Positions 30,787 through 40,024 of a stretch of DNA of 64,000 nt are shown one piece after another (position 1 is the first letter of the stretch; each line of letters opens with the position of its first letter). The stretch is from assembly GCA_002238445.1 (NCBI GenBank), contig MPML01000019.1:1-64000 (forward strand). Direction: 5' to 3'. The position numbers and the translations under genes are program-made. Below the pieces are notes generated by a model, which did not search any database, had not been told where the DNA came from, and saw only the letters and a program-made list of their open reading frames with translations. This DNA comes from Caldilineaceae bacterium bin5 (GTDB taxonomy: Bacteria > Chloroflexota > Anaerolineae > Caldilineales > Caldilineaceae).

Positions 30787-32913
30787 TCACTGCTGTTCTG
30801 ATTTCAACGCAAGCATCCTCAGACCATTGATAACAACGATGAGCGTGCTGCCTTCGTGCCCAAGCACACCAACCGGTAGTGGCAGCCGAAAATCTGGCAC
30901 AAGGAATGGCACGATTACGGTCAGAACAACCAGCACTAGAATCACGCCAACCGAAAAATACAAATTCTGGCGAACAATCTCACCTGCCTGCCGGCTGAGA
31001 CGAAGCATGAAGGAAAGCTTGCTGAGATCATCGGACATGAGTACGACATCGGCGGTCTCCAAGGCGACATCAGTGCCAGCGCCCCCCATCGCAATGCCGA
31101 GGTCGGAGGCTGCCATTGCCGGCGCATCATTCACCCCGTCCCCTATCATTGCGACCGAACCTGCCTTCGCCAGTTTTTCTACGATTTCGACTTTTTCCTC
31201 AGGCAACAGTTCTGCGTAGGTCTCTTCCAGGCCGACCTCCTCGGCAACAGCCGCAGCCACGTCGTGGTTGTCGCCCGTTACCATAGCCATGCGCGTGATA
31301 CCCAACTCCTTCAGAGCGGCTATAGTTTCAGTTGCATTGGACCGCACCGTATCCGCCACTGCCAGGAATCCAACCGCCTCCCAATCGCGGCCAGTTACCT
31401 CGGCGTTATCCGGTCCGTAGGGCAAGGCTGCTGCCCCTACTGCAAACTCCGCGACTTTTTCCTCCAGTTCGATGCGGCGGCGAACCACTAGAATGGCCGT
31501 CTTTCCCTCCTCTTGCAAGCGTTTGCCCAGCTCGCGGGTCGATGGCGAAAGGTCCATCGCCTCGCTCATGAACAGCTTGTCATTGCCAATGTAGACCATC
31601 TCCTGGCTGACGCCGTTCCTATAGATGGCCTGGACTCCATGACCGGCAATGCCGCGAAAGTCCTCCGGCGAGGTATAGGCCAGGTCCATCTCCTGCGCCC
31701 GTTCGACGATAGCCTGCGCAATCGGGTGCTCGCTGAGGCTCTCGGCGCCGGCGGCACGCGCGATAAGGTCCTCCTCGCTGTAACCATTCAACGGCACTAC
31801 GTCGGTCAGCACCGGCTTTCCGGAAGTCAACGTCCCTGTCTTGTCGAACGCCAGCATATCGAGGCTGGCAGCCTTCTCAAGGTAGGCCCCGCCCTTGAAT
31901 AAAATACCCTCGCGCGCCGCCGCCGCGATCGCGCTGAGAATCGAAGCCGGCGTGCTGATAATGAGCGCGCAAGGACTGGCCACGACCAGGAGCGTCATCG
32001 CCCTGTAGATCGTCCTGCTGAACGGTTCCGCCGCGAAAAGCAGAGGAAGAACTATCGCCAGAACCGTTACGCCTATCACCGCCAGCGTGTACGGCTGGCT
32101 GAATCTGTCGATTAGCCGCTGGGTCGGAGCCGCGTTGTTCTGGGCTTCTTGGACCAGGCCGATTATCTTGCTAATCGTGCTGTCCGAAGCCAGTTTGGTC
32201 ACATCCAGTTCGAGCGCGCCGCTGCCATTGATCGTCCCTGAGAACACGGTGTCGCCTACGCCTTTGTAGACCGGAATGCTTTCACCTGTTATCGGGCTCT
32301 GGTCGACCGTAGTTGTGCCCTGAATCACAGAGCCGTCAACCGGCATCCGCTCGCCGGGCTTCACCACAACCACATCTCCAATCGCCAGCGCCTCAACTCC
32401 CATTTCAACGACCGCACCGTCGCGCCGGACACTTGCGGTATCCGGTCGCAGTTCTGCCAACCTTATAATCGCCTGCCGCGTGCGGTCCGACGCAAACGAT
32501 TCCAGGGCGCCGCTCAGCGTAAAGAGAAACAGCAGCAGCGCGCCCTCTTCCCACTCCCCGATAAACGCTGCGCCCAGCGCCGCCGCGATCATGAGAAAGT
32601 CGATATTGAAACTGCCCTGTTTAGCATCTGCCAGCGCAGTTTTGAAGCCGGAATAACCGCCGGCGGCATAGGCCGTAAGGGCAAAAACCGCAATCCCCCA
32701 ACCAGGCAGCAGACCACTAACCGGACCGCCTATCCAGCCAATCACCAAAGAGATTAGAGTAACCGAGGCCAGCAGGATTTCCGGGTTATTGCGCCAGAAC
32801 CCACGCTCGAACGGTGAATAACTCCTGACACTGGGAAGAAGACGACCGTTCTGATCGATCAAATCTTCCTGTTTATAGCAACAGGTGGTCATTGGTTCCA
32901 CCTTTCTACTCAT
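30787..32913 (-). CDS. P1B-4-type metal-exporting ATPase (CoaT/PfeT-like)
   Basis: P-type ATPase of 708 residues. The actuator TGES is at 209-212, the phosphorylation site DKTGT at 357-361 and the hinge GDGVNDAPA near 590. The metal site is SPC (313-315) in the fourth helix rather than CPC, with HEGSTLIVVINGLR at the end of the protein; SPC plus HEG(S/G)T marks the P1B-4 group, which exports Co2+ or Fe2+. There is no heavy-metal-associated domain; only a short N terminus with Cys11-Cys12. It overlaps the upstream Fur-family gene by 4 bases, like PerR-controlled iron exporters. Confidence 0.9.
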   Translation of the reverse strand: MSRKVEPMTTCCYKQEDLIDQNGRLLPSVRSYSPFERGFWRNNPEILLASVTLISLVIGWIGGPVSGLLPGWGIAVFALTAYAAGGYSGFKTALADAKQGSFNIDFLMIAAALGAAFIGEWEEGALLLFLFTLSGALESFASDRTRQAIIRLAELRPDTASVRRDGAVVEMGVEALAIGDVVVVKPGERMPVDGSVIQGTTTVDQSPITGESIPVYKGVGDTVFSGTINGSGALELDVTKLASDSTISKIIGLVQEAQNNAAPTQRLIDRFSQPYTLAVIGVTVLAIVLPLLFAAEPFSRTIYRAMTLLVVASPCALIISTPASILSAIAAAAREGILFKGGAYLEKAASLDMLAFDKTGTLTSGKPVLTDVVPLNGYSEEDLIARAAGAESLSEHPIAQAIVERAQEMDLAYTSPEDFRGIAGHGVQAIYRNGVSQEMVYIGNDKLFMSEAMDLSPSTRELGKRLQEEGKTAILVVRRRIELEEKVAEFAVGAAALPYGPDNAEVTGRDWEAVGFLAVADTVRSNATETIAALKELGITRMAMVTGDNHDVAAAVAEEVGLEETYAELLPEEKVEIVEKLAKAGSVAMIGDGVNDAPAMAASDLGIAMGGAGTDVALETADVVLMSDDLSKLSFMLRLSRQAGEIVRQNLYFSVGVILVLVVLTVIVPFLVPDFRLPLPVGVLGHEGSTLIVVINGLRMLALKSEQQ

Positions 32914-33431
32914 AAGTCCCCATCGGACGCATTGCGCGTCTCGGCCGTTCCCGAATGCCGCTGTTCACCCCGTTCTGACGAGCCCCGCAACTTCCTGCCT
33001 ATCTCCTCGCGCTTGGCCTGCTGGCAGGCCGGGCAGAAACCAGATACCTGCACCTGCAACGTCGTGGCGCGAAAGCCCGTACTCTTAAAAATGTTGTCCA
33101 TCAACATGTCGGGCGCCAGGCTCTCCTGCAGGTCGGCAATCTGATGACATCGCAGGCATATAATATTGATGTGCGGCGAAGGATCTGTTTCATAGTGAGT
33201 ATGGTCAGTGCCCGCACTGATCTCGACAATCGCTCCCAGGTCGCGCAACGTGTTGAGCGTGTTGTAAACCGTGGCCTGGCTGATCTCCGGATGCGTCTTG
33301 CGCACCTCTTCGTAAACCTGCGAAGTCGTTGGATGTCTATCTGTGTTGGCAAGGAATTCGCAAACCGCGACTCGCTGGCTCGTTACCCGTAAGCCAGCCC
33401 GGCGAAGTGTCTCAATGTATTGAGCTGCCAT
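32910..33431 (-). CDS. Fur/PerR-family metalloregulator
   Basis: DNA-binding regulator of 173 residues. A winged helix (SQATVYNTLNTLRDLG, about 51-66) is followed by a dimerisation domain. Cys92/Cys95 and Cys133/Cys136 form the structural zinc site. HINIICLRC places a histidine at 87 but an asparagine at 89, where PerR of Bacillus has histidine; His33 and Asp83 are kept. I take the ATG at 33431 because GAGG precedes it at the right distance. Two PerR/Fur-like boxes upstream suggest self-regulation. Partner gene: the P1B-4 ATPase. Confidence 0.9.
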   Translation of the reverse strand: MAAQYIETLRRAGLRVTSQRVAVCEFLANTDRHPTTSQVYEEVRKTHPEISQATVYNTLNTLRDLGAIVEISAGTDHTHYETDPSPHINIICLRCHQIADLQESLAPDMLMDNIFKSTGFRATTLQVQVSGFCPACQQAKREEIGRKLRGSSERGEQRHSGTAETRNASDGDL

Positions 33432-33452
33432 TTCAACAATCCTCAAGCTTAA

Positions 33453-33467
33453 TTAGAATCAATCTAA
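33453..33467. promoter_or_regulatory. PerR/Fur-like box 1 (one mismatch)
   Basis: TTAGAATCAATCTAA is a 7-1-7 inverted repeat with one mismatched pair. It lies about 20 bases upstream of the regulator's start codon, within the expected leader, where binding would block transcription. Confidence 0.65.
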
Positions 33468-33481
33468 AAACATCTGCCCCC

Positions 33482-33510
33482 AGCTTACCCCCTTTCGCAC
33501 CGCTTGTCAA
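33482..33510 (-). promoter_or_regulatory. Promoter of the Fur-family/P1B-4 ATPase operon
   Basis: On the minus strand TTGACA (33510-33505) is followed after 17 bases by TAAGCT (33487-33482). The two PerR/Fur-like boxes flank it on both sides. Confidence 0.5.
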
Positions 33511-33517
33511 ATGTTAA

Positions 33518-33532
33518 TTAGAATAATTCTAA
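33518..33532. promoter_or_regulatory. PerR/Fur-like box 2 (perfect palindrome)
   Basis: TTAGAATAATTCTAA is a perfect 7-1-7 inverted repeat, close to the PerR consensus TTATAATNATTATAA. The longer stretch TTAATTAGAAT is shared with box 1, supporting a common binding protein. Confidence 0.75.
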
Positions 33533-33801
33533 AAAGCTGAGTGCCCCCTTGAAGTCCTTGCCTTGAACACGCCAACGGTAACGCAATTCTAATGTTTCTC
33601 AATGGTAGTGCTGTTAAAGATGTGGTTTACTATATAGGTAACCAGAAACGACCTTCTCACTCGACCAATGGCGTACCAATCCATGGCCTTGTGAGTTCGA
33701 GGATATCGCCGCTTGAGCCCGCTTGTTTCTGGATGTCAGATGCCGAATACGCTGCAATGCAGACGCTTCTAACTTCCTACGAGTAACCTGGACATACACC
33801 C

Positions 33802-36336
33802 ATGATGCCATTTGACCGTTTCACCCAGAAGGCCCAGCACGCGGCCACGCGCTCGCTCGAGATTCTTCAGAAGTACAAACATTCGCAGATCGATACCGAA
33901 CACTTTTTCTTGGCGCTGGTGGAGCAGCCAGAGGGTACCGTGCCCCAGATTCTGGATTCCCTCGGCGTCTCCGCCGAAGTGATCGCGCGTAAGTTGGAAG
34001 TGGTGCTCGCCGCTGGCTCCAAGAGTGGTAACACACCGTACAGCGGGATGCCGACCGTACAGGTCTTCATCACGCCCCGTCTCAATCGCGTCATGGGCGT
34101 CGCCAACGACGAAGCAAACAAGCTCCAGGACGAATACATCAGCACCGAACACATTCTGCTTGCGATCGCCAGCGAGCGGAACACACACAGCGCAAACATA
34201 TTGCGCGACGCCGGCGTCACCAAGGAACGCCTCTACGGCGCGATCGAAGACCTCAGAGGCGGCCAGAGCGTAAGTGAACCGGACGCCGAAAGCAAGTACC
34301 AGGTGCTCGAAAAGTATGGCCGCGATCTGACACAGGCCGCCGCCGAAGGCAAACTGGATCCGGTCGTCGGCCGCGAAGATGAAATCAGGCGCGTCATGCA
34401 GGTACTGTGTCGTCGCTCGAAGAACAACCCTGTCCTGATAGGCGAGGCCGGCGTCGGCAAAACCGCCATCATCGAAGGGTTGGCCCAACAGATCATGGCC
34501 AACGACGTTCCCGACATTCTCGCCGGCAAGCGGGTGGTCTCACTGGACTTGGGGGCCATGATTGCCGGCACACGCTTCCGCGGCGAATTCGAAGAGAGAT
34601 TGAAAGCAGCCATGGACGAAATTCGCCGCAGCGAGGGCGAGATTATCCTGTTCGTTGATGAATTGCACACTGTCGTTGGCGCCGGCAACGCTGCCGGCGC
34701 GCTTGACGCCAGCAACATGCTCAAGCCCGCACTCTCACGCGGAGAATTGCAGTGTATCGGCGCTACCACGCTCGACGAATACCGCCAGCACATTGAGAAG
34801 GACTCAGCCCTTGAGCGCCGTTTCGCACCTGTCTTCGTCGACGAACCCGACATCGACGATGCCATCGAAATACTGCGCGGCCTTCGCCTCCGCTATGAGG
34901 AGCATCACGCTATTACCTATACGGAAGATGCTCTTGAGCAGGCCGTTCGCCTCAGCCATCGCTACGTTCCGGACCGCAAACTGCCGGACAAAGCTATCGA
35001 CCTCATCGACGAAGCCGCCGCTCGCCTTCGCGTTGCCATGCACGCCATGCCCGATGAGTTGAAGGAGGCCAAAGCCTCCATTCAGGAGCTTACCGACCTG
35101 GAAGAGAGCGCCTGGACCGAGCGCGACTATGAAAAAGCCGCCCAGACGAAGGCCGAGTTGGCCCGCCGGAAGGAAGAGTTCAAGTCGGCGCTCAAAGATT
35201 GGAAAACGGAAACCAATCTCGACGACGTGGTGGACACCGCCGACGTCGCCGCCATCGTCCACAGCTGGACGGGCATTCCTGTGATGGACCTGCTCGAAGA
35301 GGAGATGGAAAAACTGCTGCGCATGGAAGACTATCTACGGGAGCGTATTATCGGCCAGGAACGGGCCATCGAAGCCGTCAGCGACGCAATCCGCAGAGCG
35401 CGCAGCGGCCTCAAAGACCCTCGCCGGCCGATCGGCACCTTCCTCTTCCTCGGACCCACCGGCATCGGTAAGACTGAATTGGCCAAGGTCCTGGCCGCCT
35501 TCCTCTTCGACAGCGAAGACGCACTTCTGCGTGTCGATATGAGCGAATATCGCGAGGGCCACACCGTCAGCAAACTCTTCGGCGCACCTCCCGGTTATGT
35601 CGGCTACGAACAGGGCGGTCAGCTCACCGAGCAAGTGCGCCGCCGACCATACCAGGTGCTGCTCTTCGACGAGATCGAGAAGGCCCACCCCGAGGTCTGG
35701 AACACGCTGCTCCAAATCATGGACGACGGCCACATGACCGACGGCCAGGGCCGTACAGTGAACTTCCGAAACACTGTCGTAATTATGACCAGTAACGTCG
35801 GCGCAGAATCGATCAAGCGCGGTCCCTTGGGCTTTGCCACGCCCGAACTTGACGAGAATGCTCTCGCCCAAGGCGAATACAGCAAGCAGATGAAGCGGCT
35901 GTTTCGTCCGGAGTTTCTCAACCGCATCGACGAAACCATCATTTTCGATTCTCTTTCCAGGGAAAACGTCCGCGATATCGTCAGCCTCTTGATGGAGGAA
36001 ATCGCTCTACGTCTCGACGAAATCGGAATTGGTGTCGAAATGACCGAGGCGGCCCGCGATCACCTTGCCGATACCGGCTTCCACGCTGAATACGGCGCCC
36101 GTCCACTGCGCCGCCTTCTCCAGAAGCGGATCGAGAATGAACTCAGCAAACGTCTCCTGCGCGCAGAATATCGCACCGGCGACGAAATCCTGATCGACTT
36201 TGTCCCCGCACAGGACGACGGCGAAGGCGAACTGACTTTCGTCCGCAAAGATCCGGAGCCGATCCCAGTCGAATGGTCCCCAGGAAAACAGGCAGAAGCC
36301 AACTCTGACCGCGACCAGAGTGATTCACAAGATTGA
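33802..36336 (+). CDS. clpC: ATP-dependent Clp protease ATP-binding subunit ClpC
   Basis: AAA+ unfoldase of 844 residues that feeds ClpP. Order of parts: an N domain with two repeats (about 1-150), AAA module 1 with GEAGVGKT (214-221), a middle domain with a UVR-like segment (near 425-460), and AAA module 2 with GPTGIGKT (551-558). The C terminus extends about 35 residues past the usual fold with an acidic tail. No CtsR, McsA or McsB genes lie nearby, unlike in Firmicutes. The start codon is ATGATG without a visible ribosome binding site. Confidence 0.94.
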   Translation: MMPFDRFTQKAQHAATRSLEILQKYKHSQIDTEHFFLALVEQPEGTVPQILDSLGVSAEVIARKLEVVLAAGSKSGNTPYSGMPTVQVFITPRLNRVMGVANDEANKLQDEYISTEHILLAIASERNTHSANILRDAGVTKERLYGAIEDLRGGQSVSEPDAESKYQVLEKYGRDLTQAAAEGKLDPVVGREDEIRRVMQVLCRRSKNNPVLIGEAGVGKTAIIEGLAQQIMANDVPDILAGKRVVSLDLGAMIAGTRFRGEFEERLKAAMDEIRRSEGEIILFVDELHTVVGAGNAAGALDASNMLKPALSRGELQCIGATTLDEYRQHIEKDSALERRFAPVFVDEPDIDDAIEILRGLRLRYEEHHAITYTEDALEQAVRLSHRYVPDRKLPDKAIDLIDEAAARLRVAMHAMPDELKEAKASIQELTDLEESAWTERDYEKAAQTKAELARRKEEFKSALKDWKTETNLDDVVDTADVAAIVHSWTGIPVMDLLEEEMEKLLRMEDYLRERIIGQERAIEAVSDAIRRARSGLKDPRRPIGTFLFLGPTGIGKTELAKVLAAFLFDSEDALLRVDMSEYREGHTVSKLFGAPPGYVGYEQGGQLTEQVRRRPYQVLLFDEIEKAHPEVWNTLLQIMDDGHMTDGQGRTVNFRNTVVIMTSNVGAESIKRGPLGFATPELDENALAQGEYSKQMKRLFRPEFLNRIDETIIFDSLSRENVRDIVSLLMEEIALRLDEIGIGVEMTEAARDHLADTGFHAEYGARPLRRLLQKRIENELSKRLLRAEYRTGDEILIDFVPAQDDGEGELTFVRKDPEPIPVEWSPGKQAEANSDRDQSDSQD

Positions 36337-36360
36337 CGCAATACCGGTTTGAGACCGTAG

Positions 36361-37020
36361 ATGACGACTGCAAACGCTCCCGAGGGCTCTGTCACCGATC
36401 GATGTCCGGCCTATCGGGTCGAGACCGAGCGCACGGTCGTGCGCTGCTGGCAGCCAGACGATGCCGACATCCTGCTGCAGGCAATTTCGCAAAGCATCGA
36501 CCACTTGCGAGCGTGGATGCCCTGGGCGGCCAACGAACCCTCCACCCTGGACGAGAAGATAGCGCTGCTGCGAAGATGGCGGGCCGAGTTTGATCTCGAC
36601 CAGGACTACGTTTATGGGATCTTTTCGCCCGACGAAAAAGAGGTCTGGGGTGGATCGGGGTTGCACAAACGGGTAGGCGGTGACGCTCTCGAAATAGGCT
36701 ACTGGATTCGCGCCGACATGATAAACAAGGGGTTGGCAACCGAAATCTCGGCCGCCCTGACCAGCGTGGCCTTCTCTGTCCACAAAGTTGACCGTGTCGA
36801 AATCCACTGCGATCCGGCCAACGTCCGCAGCGCCTCAGTCCCACGCAAGTTGGGTTTCGTGCAGGAAGCCTTGCTGCGCCGGCGAAACGTGGACGTTACC
36901 GGTTCGCCGATCGATTCGATGATCTGGTCCCTCTTCCGCGACCGACTGGCGATGACGCCCGTCGCCGACGCACAGCTTACAGCATACGATGTCGTCGGCT
37001 GCGAAATTCCTCAACCGTAA
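36361..37020 (+). CDS. RimJ/RimL-type GNAT acetyltransferase
   Basis: Protein of 219 residues. ETERTVVRCWQPDDADIL opens the domain, and LEIGYWIRADMINKGLATEI with HKVDRVEIHCDPANVRSASVPRKLGF are typical of the ribosomal-protein-serine/alanine acetyltransferase-like group. The target is unknown. It follows clpC by 24 bases on the same strand and could be co-transcribed. Confidence 0.82.
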   Translation: MTTANAPEGSVTDRCPAYRVETERTVVRCWQPDDADILLQAISQSIDHLRAWMPWAANEPSTLDEKIALLRRWRAEFDLDQDYVYGIFSPDEKEVWGGSGLHKRVGGDALEIGYWIRADMINKGLATEISAALTSVAFSVHKVDRVEIHCDPANVRSASVPRKLGFVQEALLRRRNVDVTGSPIDSMIWSLFRDRLAMTPVADAQLTAYDVVGCEIPQP

Positions 37021-37099
37021 TTCTCGTCCGCATAAGACAAGACAAGGTATGCCGCAAGAGCGGTGTTCTCGGCCTGTCCCTCCTGGCAGTATCAATATG

Positions 37100-37915
37100 C
37101 TACTTGGCGATTGGGTTTTCGTAGAGTGCCACCCAGTCGAACAGGCCTTGCGCCTGGCCTTGGCTGCGCGCGCCGACCAGCAGGCCGACGTCGCCGACGG
37201 GCAGACGCGGCTCGGGCACTGAAGTTACATGAGTAGAGTTGATGAAAAAGATGAGCTCGAAGCCGTCGTCCACTACTGTGAGCACGTTCTGGCTCCCTGC
37301 TGACAGCGCCGGCGTCGGCGTCCAACCCTCGATTGTCCGCCAGGCGCCATTCTCTATCAATTGAATCTGGTACTCGCCCTGACCGTCTACCGCAAACAGA
37401 TAGAAGTTTTCCTCATTCTGGAACCGAACGATGAGCCCGCCGTATCCCCACGCAAGCTCATCCTGCAGTGCCAGCCGCAGGTCTGCTTCGAACCTGTAGG
37501 CCCCCAGGCTCATCTGACCCAGCGTCGCCCACGCTCGCTCGCCTGGACGCAGAACGCTTATCTGATAGAGATCCCCAACATAGCGCTGATCGAACGCCGC
37601 CCGTTCCTGGACTGGCAGTGAAAAGTGGGGCTCACTAAAGTCATCACGCGCGATCAGTCTCTCCTCTGCCGGCGCCGGCAGTGTTCGCTCGCCAATCGAC
37701 AACTGCCTGATTCCAGAGGCTCGCCAGAAAATCAGTCCTGCCGCAACCGCGGCCAGGACTACGATTACCGGCACAATCAGGGGAATTCTGCCTTTGGGCT
37801 CCGGAGGACTGTTTACGACTGCTTTTGCGGTAGGGCGTTGCCGCGCCAGGCCTATCGCCTCGCGTTGCCGTGCCCTTTCCTCTATTGCACTCGATGAACT
37901 GTCTGATCTGCCCAT
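37100..37915 (-). CDS. Membrane-anchored protein with a LamG-like domain
   Basis: Protein of 271 residues: a cytoplasmic N terminus rich in Arg and Ser (about 1-42), one membrane helix (about 45-66), then an external domain. The external part (about 90-265) has alternating strands ending in VGLLVGARSQGQAQGLFDWVALYE, which resembles the jelly-roll of LamG/3-keto-disaccharide hydrolase-type (DUF1080) domains. It may bind a carbohydrate; no catalytic site is evident. Confidence 0.65.
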   Translation of the reverse strand: MGRSDSSSSAIEERARQREAIGLARQRPTAKAVVNSPPEPKGRIPLIVPVIVVLAAVAAGLIFWRASGIRQLSIGERTLPAPAEERLIARDDFSEPHFSLPVQERAAFDQRYVGDLYQISVLRPGERAWATLGQMSLGAYRFEADLRLALQDELAWGYGGLIVRFQNEENFYLFAVDGQGEYQIQLIENGAWRTIEGWTPTPALSAGSQNVLTVVDDGFELIFFINSTHVTSVPEPRLPVGDVGLLVGARSQGQAQGLFDWVALYENPIAK

Positions 37916-38001
37916 ACTACAACCGTTCAGCCTGTAATCTGCGCCGCGGAAATGTCCCTGTTTCAGTCACTGCACAGCGCGCCGTCCGGCCAAATCTGGC
38001 T

Positions 38002-39321
38002 CTAATCCATCTGGAGGAACTTGTCCAACTTGAGGAAACGTAACGGGGCCGCCATGCAGCCAATCGGCGGGCTGGGACCGGGTGAGGGAGGAGACGGTAC
38101 CGGTAACGACGGCTTATGCGGTGGAGGCTGCTGACCAGATTGTGCGTACTGAACCGCGGTCAACGCGTCAACGCGTCCGTCGCCCATAATGAATTTGTCA
38201 CCTTCGGTCTGCTCATTCTCGGAGATGTTAATGTCAACACTCGTGGCCATCAGCATCTTCTTGATGTCCATTGGCCCAAGGCCCGAATCGGCCCTCAGCA
38301 TCAGCGCAACCAGGCCGGCTACATGAGGGGCGGCCATACTGGTACCGCTGGCAGTCGTATAATATTCGTCCACCACCTGGCCTACCGACGTGCCCGACGC
38401 GCGCGCGGCCACAATCTTGCTGCCCGGCGCCACCAGGTCCGGCTTGACGCGTCCGTCCGCGGTCGGTCCCCGACTGCTGAATCGAGCAACGCTGTCCTGA
38501 TCGTTGGATGCCCCCACCGTAATGACCTTTTCGGCGGCCCCGGGGCTGCCAATCGTGCTCTGCCGCGGGCCGCTGTTCCCCGCAGCCACAACCATTATCT
38601 TGCCCATATCCACGATCGCGTTGCACATCGAGCTCAGCGCATCCGAGCCGTCGCTGTTTCCCCGGCTGCCCAGTGACAGGTTCAAGACATCAGCGCCATT
38701 CTGTGCAGCCCACTCCAGCCCGGCCATAACGTTGCTCATCCGGCCGCTGCCGTTGTCCGCCAGCGCCTTGGCTGCCATGATTGTCGCCCCAGGGGCTACT
38801 CCAACATACTTTCCCCCGCTCGCCGCCCCCGTCCCTGCCGCGGTAGAGGCCACATGCGTACCGTGCCCGTTTCCGTCCGCGGCCGAACCCTTCCCGCTGA
38901 AGTCGGCTGTCAGCCCGACACGTCCCGCAAAGTCCGGGTGCGTTGCGTCTATTCCCGTATCAACGACGCAGATCGTTACCCCTTCCCCGTCATTGTGCAT
39001 CTGCTCCCATACTTGGGGTGCTCGTATATGTGGAGTCGAAACATCCAGCAATATATGGACGACCTCATCAAGCCATATCTCCGCCACGTCCTCCGCGTCA
39101 GTCAATTCGTCCAGCGCCGATGGTTTCAGCGTGACAGCTGTTGCCGGAATCAACCTGAAATCCTGGTTGACCTTGATTGCACCGGCCCCTACAGCCAGTC
39201 TTGCTATACTCCGTTGACTGGCCGCGGATTGAAACCTGACAATAACCTGCACATCTTCGTTCGCCGATCGGGCCTGCTCAATGACATCCCGAACCTGGGC
39301 GGAGAATTTCTCCGAGTACAT
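38002..39321 (-). CDS. Subtilisin-like serine protease (S8)
   Basis: Protein of 439 residues. The triad is complete: Asp121 in DTGID, His153 in GHGTHVA and Ser328 in GTSMAAP, with the oxyanion Asn249 in AAGNSGP. Residues 1-92 form an I9-like propeptide region. No signal peptide is visible, so secretion is unproven; the propeptide argues for maturation of an inactive precursor. The C-terminal tail (about 395-425) is Pro-rich. A separate I9-like protein is encoded 325 bases upstream on the same strand. Confidence 0.92.
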   Translation of the reverse strand: MYSEKFSAQVRDVIEQARSANEDVQVIVRFQSAASQRSIARLAVGAGAIKVNQDFRLIPATAVTLKPSALDELTDAEDVAEIWLDEVVHILLDVSTPHIRAPQVWEQMHNDGEGVTICVVDTGIDATHPDFAGRVGLTADFSGKGSAADGNGHGTHVASTAAGTGAASGGKYVGVAPGATIMAAKALADNGSGRMSNVMAGLEWAAQNGADVLNLSLGSRGNSDGSDALSSMCNAIVDMGKIMVVAAGNSGPRQSTIGSPGAAEKVITVGASNDQDSVARFSSRGPTADGRVKPDLVAPGSKIVAARASGTSVGQVVDEYYTTASGTSMAAPHVAGLVALMLRADSGLGPMDIKKMLMATSVDINISENEQTEGDKFIMGDGRVDALTAVQYAQSGQQPPPHKPSLPVPSPPSPGPSPPIGCMAAPLRFLKLDKFLQMD

Positions 39322-39645
39322 CGTCCAAACTCCTCCTGATAGCGTTCAATCACAAACTGCAGCCGCACAGTCAGGCCGAGGCATCGAATGACCATGGGCG
39401 CGGAGGTGCTGCGGGCACGCAACACCACTCCTATCCAACTGAACTCCTGTCCAGGTGTTTCCGAACTGTCGCCCCACAGTGAGCCAGCGCGCTTGATACC
39501 GAAAACTCTTGTCCTGGACAGGCCATTTCATGCGTCCAGGCAGCCGGTAGATCGGCGCCGTTTCCGGCCAGATTGCGCTGGGGGCGTCCTGGTTGCCCCA
39601 GTGCTGTGGCAACCTTTCTAAGACCTGAATTTCCGTATCCAGGTC
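39322..39645. other. Gap between subtilase and I9-like genes
   Basis: 324 bases with no supported gene. An open frame at 39346-39612 on the minus strand has no family features. Confidence 0.5.
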
Positions 39646-39915
39646 CTACATTGTCTCAACTTCTCCGTCTTCCTCGACCCGGACGAGCCACGGCTCTCTC
39701 TTCAGCGCCCTCAGACCTGCACCAGGGCCACTGACAGCGTAACAAGGAATTATGGTCGTCTGATGGCGCACGACAAATCCAGCCCTATCTATTGCCGCCC
39801 TCTGCTCCTGCCCCAGTTCACTGGCATGCAGTAACAGATAAACTGTCGCCGACGGCTCCTCTGCTATCCGCCTTTCCAACGCGGCCGCAATCTTTTTCAC
39901 TGAACTTTTCGCCAT
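39646..39915 (-). CDS. Small stand-alone I9-like (subtilase propeptide/inhibitor-like) protein
   Basis: Protein of 89 residues. The pattern RAGFVVRHQTTIIPCYAVSGPGAGLRALKREPWLVRVEEDGEVET, shown here by its parts RHQTTIIPCYAVSGP (about 50-64) and WLVRVEEDGEV (about 76-86), follows the fold order of I9 propeptides: strand, helix, strand ending in an EED motif. Such domains inhibit or chaperone subtilases. The nearest subtilase carries its own I9-like region, so this may be an added inhibitor. I chose the ATG at 39915, with AGGGAA upstream, over one 24 bases earlier. Confidence 0.6.
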   Translation of the reverse strand: MAKSSVKKIAAALERRIAEEPSATVYLLLHASELGQEQRAAIDRAGFVVRHQTTIIPCYAVSGPGAGLRALKREPWLVRVEEDGEVETM

Positions 39916-40024
39916 CTTAGAAACGTTCCCTGCACGCATAATTCCTCAGACTAAGTCTAACAGAAGTGCCAACTTGATCCGAACTGAAAAAGAATTTTCA
40001 GCCTTCAAATCAACACTTCCTGGA

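Larger units (their letters stand above)
33432..33801. other. Divergent control region between the Fur-family and clpC genes
   Basis: Holds two PerR/Fur-like boxes and a leftward promoter in its first 100 bases. In the remaining 270 bases before clpC I see no gene, heat-shock operator or clear promoter; a short open frame at 33592-33786 has no supporting features. Confidence 0.6.

Noticed and set aside
33592-33786. Open frame of 64 codons upstream of clpC
   Set aside because: No ribosome binding site, no family features, and composition typical of intergenic DNA.
39346-39612. Possible gene between the subtilase and I9-like genes
   Set aside because: No start signal and no recognisable protein features.
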